This document shows, piece after piece, positions 9,423-18,966 of a DNA stretch of 64,000 nucleotides (positions are counted from its first letter, which is position 1; every line of letters begins with the position of its first letter). A model generated the notes under the pieces. It saw nothing but the letters and a program-made list of their open reading frames with translations, was not told where the DNA came from and ran no database searches. The DNA is from Flavobacterium sp. FEMGT703F (GTDB lineage: Bacteria > Bacteroidota > Bacteroidia > Flavobacteriales > Flavobacteriaceae): NCBI GenBank assembly GCA_002786385.1, contig PGCN01000025.1, positions 248,001-312,000 on the forward strand. Reading direction: 5' to 3'. The translations under genes were made by a program, and so were the position numbers.

Positions 9423-9551
9423 AAAATTCAGAAAAATATTCTTAAAAAATTATTCATAACGTAAATAATATTTTAATAATTTTAGCGTTATGATGCTAAT
9501 TGGAGAAAAATCCCAAGGCAAAAGTTCTAACAAATAATTCCTTTTAAAACG

Positions 9552-12500
9552 ATGAAAACCAGTAAGATTCTAGGTTTGCTTGTTGCCATGTTACTATGGC
9601 AATCCTGTTCTAAAAAATCGGCTTCCGATTTTGATTCAGATCCCTCTCTTTACAAAGATTACATTACAGGATTTTCATCGGGCTTTGTCTCGGTCAACTC
9701 CGACTTCAGGGTACAGTTGGCATTCAACAAAAGCGATTGGAAACCCAATCAGGAATTAGACAGCGATTTGTTTGACGTTTCTCCAAGTGTGAGTGGTAAA
9801 GTGGTTGCCTTGTCGCCCAACACTATCGCTTTTATTCCCAATGAAAAATTAGAGCAAAATACGCTCTATCAAATTACGTTGCGACTTTCGGAAATTACCA
9901 ATAAAGTGCCTAAAGAATTGGCCAATTTCAATTTTTCTGTCAAAACCATTAAGCAAGATTTTATCGTCAACACCCAAGATTTGCAATCGTACAGCAAAGA
10001 TTGGTACTACTTGAACGGTAATTTAAAAACCGCCGATAACCTTACGTTAGAAGAAGCCCAAAAAATTATTGAGGTTACACAAAACGATAAAAAACTCAAA
10101 ATCAAATTCGACAAAGCTTTGAGTACGAGTACCGATTTTAAATTTATGATCGACAGTATTCAACGTTTTGATGACGACAGTGAGATTTTTATCAACTGGG
10201 ATGGCGATGCGGTTGACATTGACCAAAAAGGCGTGACCAAATTCCCGATTCCGGGGAAAAACCAGTTTAAAGTCTTGAAGATTGAAGTAGGCGATGCCAA
10301 CAACCAATCGGTGCTGATTAATTTTTCCGATCCACTCAGAAAAGACCAGGATTTTAAAGGGTTAGTGGCCATTGAAAACACCAACAACCTTAAGTTTGCC
10401 ACGATGGGGAATGTTTTAAAAGTGTTTTACAACAAAGAACCTGATTCTAAAGTCGACCGCGGTACTACTACCGCAACTGTCGATACGGCTATGGCTGCTG
10501 TTGACACTGCTGCTGTTGCTGTGGAAGAAATTGTGGAAGCCGTTGCTGCCGCTGAAACCGGATTTTCCGGAAGCAAGTTAGTCGAAGTATTTCAAGGTAT
10601 TGAAAACATTGACGGCTACAAGATGAAGCAAAACTACTCCGAAAAGTTGCTGTTTGAACAAGTAAAACCCGGCGTAAAATTGCTCAAAAGCGGTACGATT
10701 TTACCGAGTTCCAACAATTTAAAAATCAATTTTGAAGCGGCGAATCTGAATGCTGTTGACGTGAAAGTCTTTAAAATTTACAAAAATAACATCTTACAAT
10801 TTTTGCAAGACAACAACCTCAACGGTACCGAAAACTTGCGTAGAGTTGGGCAATCGGTAGCCAAAACCAAAATCGAACTCAAGCAAAATAACCTTATCGA
10901 TTACACCAAGTGGAATACTTACGCTTTGGATTTGTCTAAGATTATCAAACCCGAACCGGGCGCCATTTATCGCGTTGAGTTTTCCTTTAAAAAAGAGTAC
11001 TCGATGTACAAATGTACTTCGGTAAGTGCTGAAGATGACGAAGATTACAACAACGAAGAAGAGGATGAACCCGTAGCGGAAGACGACATCAATTACAGCA
11101 ACAGCGGTTACGATTACTATTACGAACAAGACTACGAATGGCGCGAGCGACAAGATCCTTGCACTAACTATTATTTCTACAATACCAGAGTCGGAACCAA
11201 TATTTTGGCCTCCGATTTGGGTGTCATTGCTAAAAGAGGCACTGACAAATCCGTGGTGGTAGCTGTTAGTGATATTGTGACTACTGCTGCGGTTTCAGGC
11301 GCTACGGTGGATTTGTACAATTACCAACAACAAAAAATTGCCGGTTCCCAAACTGATGGCGATGGTTTGGCTTCTTTTCAGTTGGAAAAATACGCCTACT
11401 TTGCTATAGTAACCAAAGGCAATCAAAGTACTTATGTCAAGTTAGACGATGAGCTGTCGTTGTCGTTGAGTAATTTTGATGTGTCAGGCGAAACCCTGCA
11501 AAAAGGCATCAAAGGTTACATCTACGGAGAACGAGGCGTTTGGCGTCCCGGCGATACCGTGTATCTGTCTTTTATCTTAAATGATAATGCCAACAAATTG
11601 CCGGCTTCGCATCCAATTAAATTAAAACTGAACGACCCTAAAGGCAAAACGGTTTACGAATCGGTACAAAAACTGAACGATTTAAACCATTACAAATTCG
11701 TCATTCCAACTGAAACCAGCGACATCACCGGAAATTGGGAAGCAGTGGTAAGTGTCGGCGGCGCGCGATTTTACAAAAGCATCAAAATCGAAACCATCAA
11801 ACCGAATCGATTAAAAATTAAAAACAGTTTTAACGAGTCGGTGCTTTCGGCCAATAAAGAAAACATCAACAACATGCAGGTTTTATGGTTACACGGCGCT
11901 GTGGCTAAGGATTTAAAAACCGAAGTGCAAGCGAAGTTTTCTCAACAAGTCACTACTTTTAAAGGATTTGCCAACTATGTTTTCGACGATCCGACGCGTA
12001 GATTTTATACCGAAGAAATCAACATTTTCTCCGGCAAAGTCGATGGTAACGGACGTGCTTCTATTCCGATTAAACCGAACATTGAAGGCCAAGCGCCGGG
12101 CATGTTGCGCGCCGCTTTCATTACCAAAGTATATGAAAACGGCGGCGATGTGAGTACCGATGTAGCTTCCACCAACTATTCGCCTTACACTACTTATGTC
12201 GGTATCAAATCGCCCGAACCCAACAAATACGGGATGATTGAAACCGGGAGGGCTAACCGATTTGACATAGTTACGCTAAGTGAAACCGGTCGCCCACGAG
12301 CTGTGAGAAATCTGCAAGTCAGTGTGTACCGAATGGAATCGCGTTGGTGGTGGGATGCCTCTAACGATGATTTGTCCAGTTACAATACTTCTAATGCCAC
12401 TATTGCTTACAAAAACTTTTTTATCAATACCGATGCATCGGGCAGAGGCAGCGTGTCTTTTGTAGTGCCGGATGACGAATGGGGTAATTATTTGGTACGC

Positions 12501-15197
12501 GTAACCGATCCGAATGACGGGCATGCTACCGGAGTCAGAGTCTATATCGATATGCCTTGGTGGTCGGCTAAGTCGAGAAATACGGATGGTGAATCGGCTA
12601 CGATGCTTCGTTTTTCTACCGATAAAACCAATTATGCGGTAGGCGATAAAGCCAAAATTTTCTTCCCGTCCAGCGAAGGTGGCAGGGCTATGATTTCCAT
12701 TGAAAATGGGACCAAAGTATTGAAAACCATTTGGGCCAAAACCAAAAAAGGCGAAACCACAGTCGAGTTGCCGATTACCGGAGAAATGGCGCCGAATGTG
12801 TACATCAACATTTCTTTACTGCAACCGCATGCGTCCACCAAAAATGATTTGCCTATCCGCATGTACGGTATCGTTCCGATAGAAGTTATCGATAAAAATA
12901 CGGTATTAGAACCGGTACTCACTATGCCTGATGTGTTGCGTCCGGAGCAAACCATCAACGTTAAAGTCTCTGAAAAGAAAGGCAAAAAAATGACTTACAC
13001 TATAGCCGTGGTGGATGAAGGATTGCTGGATTTAACCCGATTCAAAACGCCGAACGCTTGGACCAGTTTCTACACCCGAGAAGCTTTAGGCGTAAGAACT
13101 TGGGATATTTATGATGATGTGATTGGTGCTTACGGCGGTAAAGTAAATCAGGTTTTCAGTATCGGTGGTGATGCCGATGCGGGAGGTGGAAAAGCCAAAA
13201 AAGCCAACCGTTTCAAACCGGTAGTTTTATATTATGGTCCGTTTGAATCAAACGGCGGTTCGAAGACTCACCAAATCAAATTGCCTAAATACATTGGTTC
13301 TGTTCGTACTATGGTGGTAGCGGCCGACGCTAAAACCAGTGCTTACGGGATGGCGGAGAAAGCCACTCCGGTGAAAAGTCCGCTCATGATTTTGGCTTCT
13401 TTGCCTCGAAAAATCTCACCTTCTGAAAAAGTTACGTTACCGGTTACCTTGTTTGCGACCGAGAAATACATCAAAAATGTCACCTTGCAAATCAAAACCA
13501 ATAACAGTGTTAGGGTGATTGGTAAGTCGAGTCAAGTCATCAAGTTTACCGAACCGGATGAAAAAATGGGTTATTTTAATTTGGAAGTCGGCGCTACTAC
13601 CGGTATCGGCAAAATCGAAATTACCGCAGTTTCCGGCAAAGAAAAATCGACTTACGCTGTCGAGATTGATGTGACGAACCCTAATCCGGTAACGAATGAT
13701 TTTACCGATGTGGTAATTCCGCCGAACAGTTCCAAAACCATTAGCTGGAAAACCTTTGGGGTAAGTGGCAGTAACAAAGCCAAAATGGAAGTTTCCTCGT
13801 CGCCAACCGTTGATTTCAGTCGAAGATTGGATTACTTAATCCAGTACCCACATGGTTGTGTAGAGCAAACTACTTCTTCCGTTTTTCCGCAGTTGTATTT
13901 GACGGAGATTATGGACTTAGATGCGGTTCGCAAGCAAAATATCCAGAAGAATGTCATGGCCGGCATCAAGCGTTTGGGGAATTTCCAATTGCCTAACGGA
14001 GGATTGTCGTATTGGCCGGGCAATGTAGATGCCGATGATTGGGGTACTTCTTACGCCGGTCACTTCTTAATCGAAGCCGAGAAAAAAGGCTACGTTTTAC
14101 CCATCAGTTTTAAATCGAAATGGTTGTCTTACCAACAAAAAGCAGCCAAACAATGGCGTTTTGAAAAATCTTATGGCAACGATTTGGCCCAATCCTACCG
14201 CTTGTATACTTTGGCGCTGGCCGGTGCACCCGATTTGGCTTCAATGAACAGATTGCGCGAAACGGTTGGTATTTCCAACGAAAGCAAATTGCGTTTGGCG
14301 GCTTGTTATGCCATGCTAAAACAAAATGCCGCCGGGATGTCTTTGTTGAGTAAATCTTTCATTGACGAACAAAACACCGAAGATGGCTACTACTATTACT
14401 ACTACGGTTCCGCCGAGAGAAATAGAGCTATGGCTTTAGAAACGCTGATTTTGTTAGGTCAAAAACAAAAGGCCTTTGCCATGGCTACCAAATTGGCTAA
14501 AAATTTATCGAGCAAACAATGGATGAGCACCCAAACCACGGCTTATGGTTTGTATGCGATGGCCAAATTCGCCAAATCCAACGGCAGCAAAGGCGTTTCC
14601 GTTCAGTTTACCAACAATGGCAAAACCGAAGTGATTGCAACCGATAAAACGGTAGCCCAAAGAACCTTGTCGGTGAAAATGGGCAGTAACTCGGTTACGC
14701 TTAAAAACAACAAGAAGAACACTTTATTTGTTCGTATACTGAATAGCGGTATTCTTCCGGTAGGCAGTGAAAAACCGATGCAGCAAAATGTGTCGGCCGG
14801 ATTGGTCTTCAAAGACCGAAAAGGCAAAGTGATTTCGGTGTCGAAAATAGCGCAAGGAACCGAGTTCTATGCTGAGGTTACGCTAACCAATCGCAAGAAC
14901 GAAAGAGTGGAAAATATTGCGCTATCGCAAATAGTACCGTCAGGGTTTGAAATAGTCAACACCCGTTACACCGATTTTGGCAGTGCCACCGACAACGTAG
15001 CCGATTACATTGACATCCGCGACGACCGCGCCAATTACTATTTCAGTTTGAAGCCTTCGGAAACCCGACAGTTTAAAATTCTGTTGAATGCTTCATACCT
15101 TGGAAAATACTATTTGCCGGGCTTGCAATGTGAAGCCATGTATGACAACGAGTTTATAGCGCGTACTAAAGGACAATGGGTAGAAGTGGTGAAATAA
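9552..15197 (+). CDS. Bacterial alpha-2-macroglobulin lipoprotein with intact thioester
   Basis: A periplasm- or surface-exposed, lipid-anchored protease trap of 1881 residues. The signal sequence ends at a probable lipobox with C19 (LLWQSCSK). A series of macroglobulin-like beta domains follows, then an alpha-2-macroglobulin family domain (around 1180-1300, containing the conserved AVVDEGLLDLT) and the thioester domain with GC1436-V-E1438-Q1439. The alpha-hairpin toroid region follows (about 1440-1720). An Ala/Val/Glu-rich insertion (about 305-335) and a very acidic Tyr-rich insertion (about 495-535) are unusual. The next gene encodes PBP1C, the classical partner: PBP1C is thought to repair cell wall while the macroglobulin blocks attacking proteases. 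Confidence 0.95.
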   Translation: MKTSKILGLLVAMLLWQSCSKKSASDFDSDPSLYKDYITGFSSGFVSVNSDFRVQLAFNKSDWKPNQELDSDLFDVSPSVSGKVVALSPNTIAFIPNEKLEQNTLYQITLRLSEITNKVPKELANFNFSVKTIKQDFIVNTQDLQSYSKDWYYLNGNLKTADNLTLEEAQKIIEVTQNDKKLKIKFDKALSTSTDFKFMIDSIQRFDDDSEIFINWDGDAVDIDQKGVTKFPIPGKNQFKVLKIEVGDANNQSVLINFSDPLRKDQDFKGLVAIENTNNLKFATMGNVLKVFYNKEPDSKVDRGTTTATVDTAMAAVDTAAVAVEEIVEAVAAAETGFSGSKLVEVFQGIENIDGYKMKQNYSEKLLFEQVKPGVKLLKSGTILPSSNNLKINFEAANLNAVDVKVFKIYKNNILQFLQDNNLNGTENLRRVGQSVAKTKIELKQNNLIDYTKWNTYALDLSKIIKPEPGAIYRVEFSFKKEYSMYKCTSVSAEDDEDYNNEEEDEPVAEDDINYSNSGYDYYYEQDYEWRERQDPCTNYYFYNTRVGTNILASDLGVIAKRGTDKSVVVAVSDIVTTAAVSGATVDLYNYQQQKIAGSQTDGDGLASFQLEKYAYFAIVTKGNQSTYVKLDDELSLSLSNFDVSGETLQKGIKGYIYGERGVWRPGDTVYLSFILNDNANKLPASHPIKLKLNDPKGKTVYESVQKLNDLNHYKFVIPTETSDITGNWEAVVSVGGARFYKSIKIETIKPNRLKIKNSFNESVLSANKENINNMQVLWLHGAVAKDLKTEVQAKFSQQVTTFKGFANYVFDDPTRRFYTEEINIFSGKVDGNGRASIPIKPNIEGQAPGMLRAAFITKVYENGGDVSTDVASTNYSPYTTYVGIKSPEPNKYGMIETGRANRFDIVTLSETGRPRAVRNLQVSVYRMESRWWWDASNDDLSSYNTSNATIAYKNFFINTDASGRGSVSFVVPDDEWGNYLVRVTDPNDGHATGVRVYIDMPWWSAKSRNTDGESATMLRFSTDKTNYAVGDKAKIFFPSSEGGRAMISIENGTKVLKTIWAKTKKGETTVELPITGEMAPNVYINISLLQPHASTKNDLPIRMYGIVPIEVIDKNTVLEPVLTMPDVLRPEQTINVKVSEKKGKKMTYTIAVVDEGLLDLTRFKTPNAWTSFYTREALGVRTWDIYDDVIGAYGGKVNQVFSIGGDADAGGGKAKKANRFKPVVLYYGPFESNGGSKTHQIKLPKYIGSVRTMVVAADAKTSAYGMAEKATPVKSPLMILASLPRKISPSEKVTLPVTLFATEKYIKNVTLQIKTNNSVRVIGKSSQVIKFTEPDEKMGYFNLEVGATTGIGKIEITAVSGKEKSTYAVEIDVTNPNPVTNDFTDVVIPPNSSKTISWKTFGVSGSNKAKMEVSSSPTVDFSRRLDYLIQYPHGCVEQTTSSVFPQLYLTEIMDLDAVRKQNIQKNVMAGIKRLGNFQLPNGGLSYWPGNVDADDWGTSYAGHFLIEAEKKGYVLPISFKSKWLSYQQKAAKQWRFEKSYGNDLAQSYRLYTLALAGAPDLASMNRLRETVGISNESKLRLAACYAMLKQNAAGMSLLSKSFIDEQNTEDGYYYYYYGSAERNRAMALETLILLGQKQKAFAMATKLAKNLSSKQWMSTQTTAYGLYAMAKFAKSNGSKGVSVQFTNNGKTEVIATDKTVAQRTLSVKMGSNSVTLKNNKKNTLFVRILNSGILPVGSEKPMQQNVSAGLVFKDRKGKVISVSKIAQGTEFYAEVTLTNRKNERVENIALSQIVPSGFEIVNTRYTDFGSATDNVADYIDIRDDRANYYFSLKPSETRQFKILLNASYLGKYYLPGLQCEAMYDNEFIARTKGQWVEVVK

Positions 15198-15202
15198 ATG
15201 TT

Positions 15203-15296
15203 TAACCGCAAAGACGCCAAGCAAGCCCAAAGTTCGCCAAGAGAGATTTTTCTAACGAACTTTGCGTAACACCTTGCGAACTTTGCGGTTAATTTT
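15203..15296. repeat. Nested inverted repeat (AACCGCAAAG...CTTTGCGGTT)
   Basis: AACCGCAAAG near 15205 pairs with CTTTGCGGTT near 15285. A nested pair, CAAAGTTCG with CGAACTTTG, lies inside. The element sits between the macroglobulin gene and pbpC. Similar sequences built on CTTTGCG are common dispersed repeats in Bacteroidota, so this is probably a repeat and not a gene-specific structure. A loosely similar structure lies at 26177-26281. Confidence 0.6.
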
Positions 15297-15313
15297 ATTG
15301 GTTAGCAAACAAA

Positions 15314-17689
15314 ATGAAAGCAAAAATCAAAGTGTTCTCGCAACGCTTCGTTACTTATATCAAAAGGAATCCCAAGAAATCAGCGGTATTTTTTATACTG
15401 TTGCTCGTCTATTATTTTTCGTTGCCGCGTGTATTATTCGATTCGCCTTATGCGACTGTTATTGAAAGCAGTGAAGGCGAGTTATTAGCGGCCAAAATAG
15501 CCCGTGACGGACAATGGCGTTTTCCGGCCCAAGACAGCGTGCCTGAAAAATTTAAGAAATGCTTGGTTTACTTTGAAGACGAACATTTTTACCACCATCC
15601 CGGATTCAATCCGGTGGCCATGGTCAAGGCTTTTCAGCAAAACCGAAGCGCCGGAAGAGTGGTTCGCGGCGGTAGTACGTTGACCCAACAAGTCATTCGT
15701 TTGTCGCGTCAAAACAAAAAGCGCACTTACTTTGAAAAAGCTATCGAGATCGTTTTGGCGACGCGTTTGGAATTCCGACATTCCAAAGAAAAAATTCTCG
15801 AATTGTATGCTGCTCATGCGCCTTTTGGCGGTAATGTGGTCGGATTAGAAATGGCGTCTTGGCGATATTTCGGCGTGCAATCGTACCAATTATCTTGGGC
15901 GGAAAGTGCTACTTTGGCGGTATTGCCCAATGCGCCGAGTTTGATTTATCCCGGGAAAAATCAGGTTAAGTTGTTGCGCAAACGCAATGCCTTGTTGCTC
16001 AAACTGTATCATGAAAAAGTCATAGACCAACTCACATACGAATTGGCCGTTAAAGAACCTTTGCCTCAAAAACCCTATAATTTACCACAAATTGCTCCGC
16101 ATTTGCTGCAAAGAATTGCCAAAACCGATGAAGGCAAACGCATTAAAACCACCGTTGCGATTTCGTTGCAAAACCGAGTGAATCAAATCGCGCAACAGTA
16201 TTACAATCAGTACAAACAAAACGAGGTGCACAATTTGGCCATTATGGTCATCGACATTCAAAACCGCAATGTCATTAGTTATGTAGGCAATTCGCCTACG
16301 GACAAAGACCACGATAAAGATGTAGACATCATTGGCGCGCCGCGAAGTACGGGTAGCGTTTTGAAACCACTGTTGTTTGCTTCCATGCTTGACGAAGGGG
16401 AACTGTTGCCCAATACTTTGGTGGCTGATATTCCTACGCAAATTTCCGGGTATTCGCCGCAGAATTTTAACCTGACCTTTGACGGAGCCGTACCGGCACA
16501 GCGCGCTTTATCGCGTTCGCTAAACATTCCGTCGGTGTTGATGTTGCAGGAACACGGCGTGAACAAATTTTACGAGTTGACGCAAAAATTGAAGCTCAGA
16601 AACATCAACCAACATCCCGATCATTACGGTTTGTCGCTCATTTTAGGCGGTGCCGAGAGCAATTTGTGGGATTTGTGTCGGGCTTACGCTAATATGTCGG
16701 CTACGATTAATTATTTCAATCAGTCGAACGGAAAGTACCGAAGTAAAGAGTTTGCCGAGTTGAATTATGTGAACGACTTTCAGCAAGATTTTGGCAATGA
16801 TAGTTTTCAGCAAAACATTTTCGGTGCCGGAGCTATTTATTTAACCTATAACGCCATGAAGGAAGTCAACCGACCGGAAGGTGATGAAGCTTGGAAGTTT
16901 TACGATTCGTCTTTAGAATTGGCTTGGAAAACCGGAACCAGTTTCGGGAATCGCGATGCTTGGGCGATAGGTACTAATTCGCGTTACGTGGTTGGTGTAT
17001 GGGTTGGCAATGCCAATGGTGAAGGCCGACCGGAATTGACCGGAGTGGAAAGCGCAGCACCTATCTTGTTTGATGTGTTTAATTTGTTGCCTCGGAAAAA
17101 ATGGTTCCAACCGCCGTTGAATGATTTGGAATATGCTGAGGTTTGTAAACAAAGTGGTCATTTAGCCCAAGACGATTGCCCGAAAATCAAACAGCTCATC
17201 ACTCGTAGCGGCAAGAAAACTGCGATTTGTCCGTATCACAAATTAGTACATTTGGATGCATCGCGGCAGTTTAGGGTGAACAGCAGTTGTGAAGATGTGG
17301 ATAAGATCTTAACTACCAAATGGTTTATACTACCACCGGTGATGGAATGGTATTACAAGAGTTTACACATTGATTACAAAACGGTGCCGCCGTACCGAGC
17401 CGATTGTCAGCCGACACAACAAGCGGTAATGGATTTTATATATCCCAAAACGAACAGTAAGATTTATTTGACTAAGGATTTTAACAGCAAAGTACAGCCG
17501 GTAATTGTTAAAGTAGCGCATTCCAATAGGGAAGCCAAACTATTTTGGTATGTGGATAACGACTACAAAGGCACGACGCAAACCTTTCACGAGATGCCGA
17601 TTGCTGCGGAAACAGGAGTGCATTATATTACGGTAGCGGATGAGTTTGGTAATGAGATTAAGAGAAGAGTGGAGATTATAAAGGATTAA
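15314..17689 (+). CDS. pbpC: Penicillin-binding protein 1C (glycosyltransferase/transpeptidase)
   Basis: A bifunctional peptidoglycan synthase of 791 residues anchored by one N-terminal membrane segment (about 23-40). The glycosyltransferase domain carries the ED88-89-xxFxxHxG motif (YFEDEHFYHHPG) and the RGGSTLTQQ segment. The transpeptidase domain has the catalytic S348-x-x-K351 (GSVLKP), an S-x-N motif in SRSLNIPS and the KTGTSFGNRDAW motif. The last ~90 residues form the C-terminal domain typical of PBP1C. Together with the preceding alpha-2-macroglobulin it forms the conserved envelope-defence pair. The start at 15314 gives a normal short cytoplasmic tail before the membrane segment. Confidence 0.95.
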   Translation: MKAKIKVFSQRFVTYIKRNPKKSAVFFILLLVYYFSLPRVLFDSPYATVIESSEGELLAAKIARDGQWRFPAQDSVPEKFKKCLVYFEDEHFYHHPGFNPVAMVKAFQQNRSAGRVVRGGSTLTQQVIRLSRQNKKRTYFEKAIEIVLATRLEFRHSKEKILELYAAHAPFGGNVVGLEMASWRYFGVQSYQLSWAESATLAVLPNAPSLIYPGKNQVKLLRKRNALLLKLYHEKVIDQLTYELAVKEPLPQKPYNLPQIAPHLLQRIAKTDEGKRIKTTVAISLQNRVNQIAQQYYNQYKQNEVHNLAIMVIDIQNRNVISYVGNSPTDKDHDKDVDIIGAPRSTGSVLKPLLFASMLDEGELLPNTLVADIPTQISGYSPQNFNLTFDGAVPAQRALSRSLNIPSVLMLQEHGVNKFYELTQKLKLRNINQHPDHYGLSLILGGAESNLWDLCRAYANMSATINYFNQSNGKYRSKEFAELNYVNDFQQDFGNDSFQQNIFGAGAIYLTYNAMKEVNRPEGDEAWKFYDSSLELAWKTGTSFGNRDAWAIGTNSRYVVGVWVGNANGEGRPELTGVESAAPILFDVFNLLPRKKWFQPPLNDLEYAEVCKQSGHLAQDDCPKIKQLITRSGKKTAICPYHKLVHLDASRQFRVNSSCEDVDKILTTKWFILPPVMEWYYKSLHIDYKTVPPYRADCQPTQQAVMDFIYPKTNSKIYLTKDFNSKVQPVIVKVAHSNREAKLFWYVDNDYKGTTQTFHEMPIAAETGVHYITVADEFGNEIKRRVEIIKD

Positions 17690-17778
17690 TAGGGTTTGTT
17701 TTTGTTGCCATTACTTCTAAAAAGTATATAAAAACTGTAATGACCAATATTTTCATCCATCTATATTTGTTAAACCAA

Positions 17779-17847
17779 AATCCCGTTAGGGATTCAATAT
17801 AGGTAGATAAATATACAGTAATCAAAATCCCGCTAGGGATGATATTA
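17779..17847 (-). repeat. Two REP-like palindromes at the left side of the transposase gene
   Basis: Two reverse-oriented copies lie at 17779-17805 (AATCCCGTTAGGGATTCAAT then ATAGGTA) and 17826-17847 (AATCCCGCTAGGGATGATAT then TA). Each folds into AATCCC/GGGATT with a 4-nt loop. The second ends 1 nt before the transposase ATG. Confidence 0.85.
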
Positions 17848-17848
17848 A

Positions 17849-18310
17849 ATGGCCAATACATACACCCATATTCACCTCCAATTTGTTTTCGCGGTAAAAT
17901 ATCGAGATGGTTTGATTTATTCATCCTTTAAAGACGAATTGTATCAATATATGTCTGGAATAATTAAAAACCATAATCACAAATTATTAGCAATAAACGG
18001 AATGCCGGATCATGTTCATATTTTAGTCGGCATACGGCCATCACAATCCGTTTCAGATTTAATGCAAGATATCAAAGGAAGTTCATCAAAGTGGATTAAT
18101 GAGAAAAGATTTCTTAAAGTAAAATTCGAATGGCAAGAAGGTTATGGCGCTTTTTCTTATGCTAAATCTCAGGTGAATACGGTTATTAATTACATTAAGA
18201 ATCAGGAACAACATCATGCTGTGAGAAGTTTTAACCAAGAGTATTTGGAATTTTTAGCGGAGTTTGAGGTTGAGTATGATGAGCGATATATTTTTAAAGC
18301 ACCAATTTAA
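17849..18310 (+). CDS. IS200/REP-associated HUH tyrosine transposase, solitary
   Basis: A 153-residue single-domain Y1 transposase. The metal-binding HUH motif is H55-V-H57 (MPDHVHILVG). The probable catalytic tyrosine is Y115 in the helix VINYIKNQEQHH. EWQEGYGAFSY is the conserved stretch before it. No tnpB partner is present. It is framed by inverted palindromes on the left (17779-17847) and direct copies on the right (18344-18523), the arrangement expected for an IS200-like element or a REP-associated transposase (RAYT). A palindrome abuts its start codon and could limit its translation. The reading frame is intact, so it may be active. Confidence 0.9.
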   Translation: MANTYTHIHLQFVFAVKYRDGLIYSSFKDELYQYMSGIIKNHNHKLLAINGMPDHVHILVGIRPSQSVSDLMQDIKGSSSKWINEKRFLKVKFEWQEGYGAFSYAKSQVNTVINYIKNQEQHHAVRSFNQEYLEFLAEFEVEYDERYIFKAPI

Positions 18311-18320
18311 TTATATCATA

Positions 18321-18523
18321 TTGCTTTGGATGTAGGTATAGTTGTTACCGGTATTTAATCCCTAGCGGGATTTTTCTTAATTGTGGCGTAGTTTGTTACC
18401 GATATTTAATCCCTAACGGGATTGCATTGGATGTAGGTATAGTTGTTACAGGTATTGAATCCCTAGCGGGATTTCTCTTAATTGGGCGTAGTTTGTTACC
18501 AATATTTAATCCCTAACGGGATT
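18321..18523 (+). repeat. Tandem array of four REP-like palindromes (two ~101-bp dimers)
   Basis: Four 29-bp copies lie at 18344-18372, 18395-18423, 18445-18473 and 18495-18523. Each has GTTACC or GTTACA, an AT-rich spacer, then AATCCCTA(A/G)CGGGATT, which folds into a 6-bp stem with a 4-nt loop. Copies 1 and 3 carry CTAGCGGG, and copies 2 and 4 carry CTAACGGG. The sequences between copies also alternate: copies 1 and 3 share the preceding GGATGTAGGTATAGTT, and copies 2 and 4 share the preceding GGCGTAGTTT. The array is therefore a duplicated dimer, like a BIME. Confidence 0.92.
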
Positions 18524-18660
18524 AGCCCTAGCCCGGATAGGAGTGGAAATCCTTTTTTGTTCGCCCTATTTTGGATGTAAACTACCAAAGTGCCGACAAA
18601 AAAGATTGTAACGTATAGCCGGACACGAGCTCCTAAAGAGCGAAATGGCAAAGCAAACAG
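18524..18660. repeat. Dispersed hairpin element, copy B2
   Basis: It starts TAGCCCGGATAGGAGTGG and ends with AGCCGGACACGAGCTC. The inner stem pairs AATCCTTTTTT with AAAAAAGATT across a 40-nt loop unlike that of copies B1 and B3. It sits directly against the last REP-like copy. Confidence 0.7.
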
Positions 18661-18670
18661 CTTCTAAAAA

Positions 18671-18694
18671 GCACTTCGACAAGCTCAGTGTGAC
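18671..18694 (-). repeat. Short dispersed repeat, diverged and inverted
   Basis: The reverse complement reads GTCACACTGAGCTTGTCGAA, a variant of the repeat at 5568 and 31838. Confidence 0.55.
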
Positions 18695-18719
18695 ATTGTT
18701 AAACGATAGATTTTGACAC

Positions 18720-18790
18720 AAAAAAACCGCCTACTCGAGGACGCTCGCGGCCGAACAGGCTGAAAGCAATCTTTCGAAAGGCGTTTTCTT
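18720..18790 (-). terminator. Terminator-like hairpin behind the stray rng tail copy
   Basis: On the minus strand AAAACGCCT pairs with AGGCGGTTTT and a T run follows. It lies just beyond the second copy of the rng 3' end, as the true rng terminator lies beyond the real end. The loop is long (about 45 nt), which lowers confidence. Confidence 0.45.
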
Positions 18791-18792
18791 TT

Positions 18793-18867
18793 TTTATTCC
18801 TTGATCTCATTTCCGTCTTTATCGAAGAAATGATACTCTAAATACGTGTAAGCGTCACGTGATTTGA
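18793..18867 (-). pseudogene. Stray 75-bp copy of the 3' end of rng
   Basis: This segment repeats 18966-19040 with only about four differences over 75 bp. It includes the codons for the last ~23 residues of RNase G and its stop codon. It has no start or upstream coding sequence, so it is a remnant of a tandem duplication of the rng tail. The differences (for example A for G at one Asp codon position) are few, which suggests a recent event. Confidence 0.85.
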
Positions 18868-18927
18868 TATTAAGAGGAGGAAGCCCGGTGGGCTTCAGGT
18901 ATTTTTGCTTTAGCAAAAAAGCATAAA

Positions 18928-18961
18928 AAAACCATCCGCGTTATGAAAACGGGATGGTTTC
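18928..18961 (-). terminator. Terminator of rng
   Basis: On the minus strand AAACCATCCCG pairs with CGCGGATGGTTT around an 8-9-nt loop, followed by a T run. It lies between the true rng stop and the stray tail copy. Confidence 0.85.
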
Positions 18962-18966
18962 TTCTT

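Noticed and set aside
18344..18523. Four ~29-bp repeats with ~21-22-bp spacers that look like a short CRISPR array
   Set aside because: The spacers are not unique: they alternate between two sequences, the repeats differ from each other, and no cas genes are present. It is a duplicated REP-type dimer.
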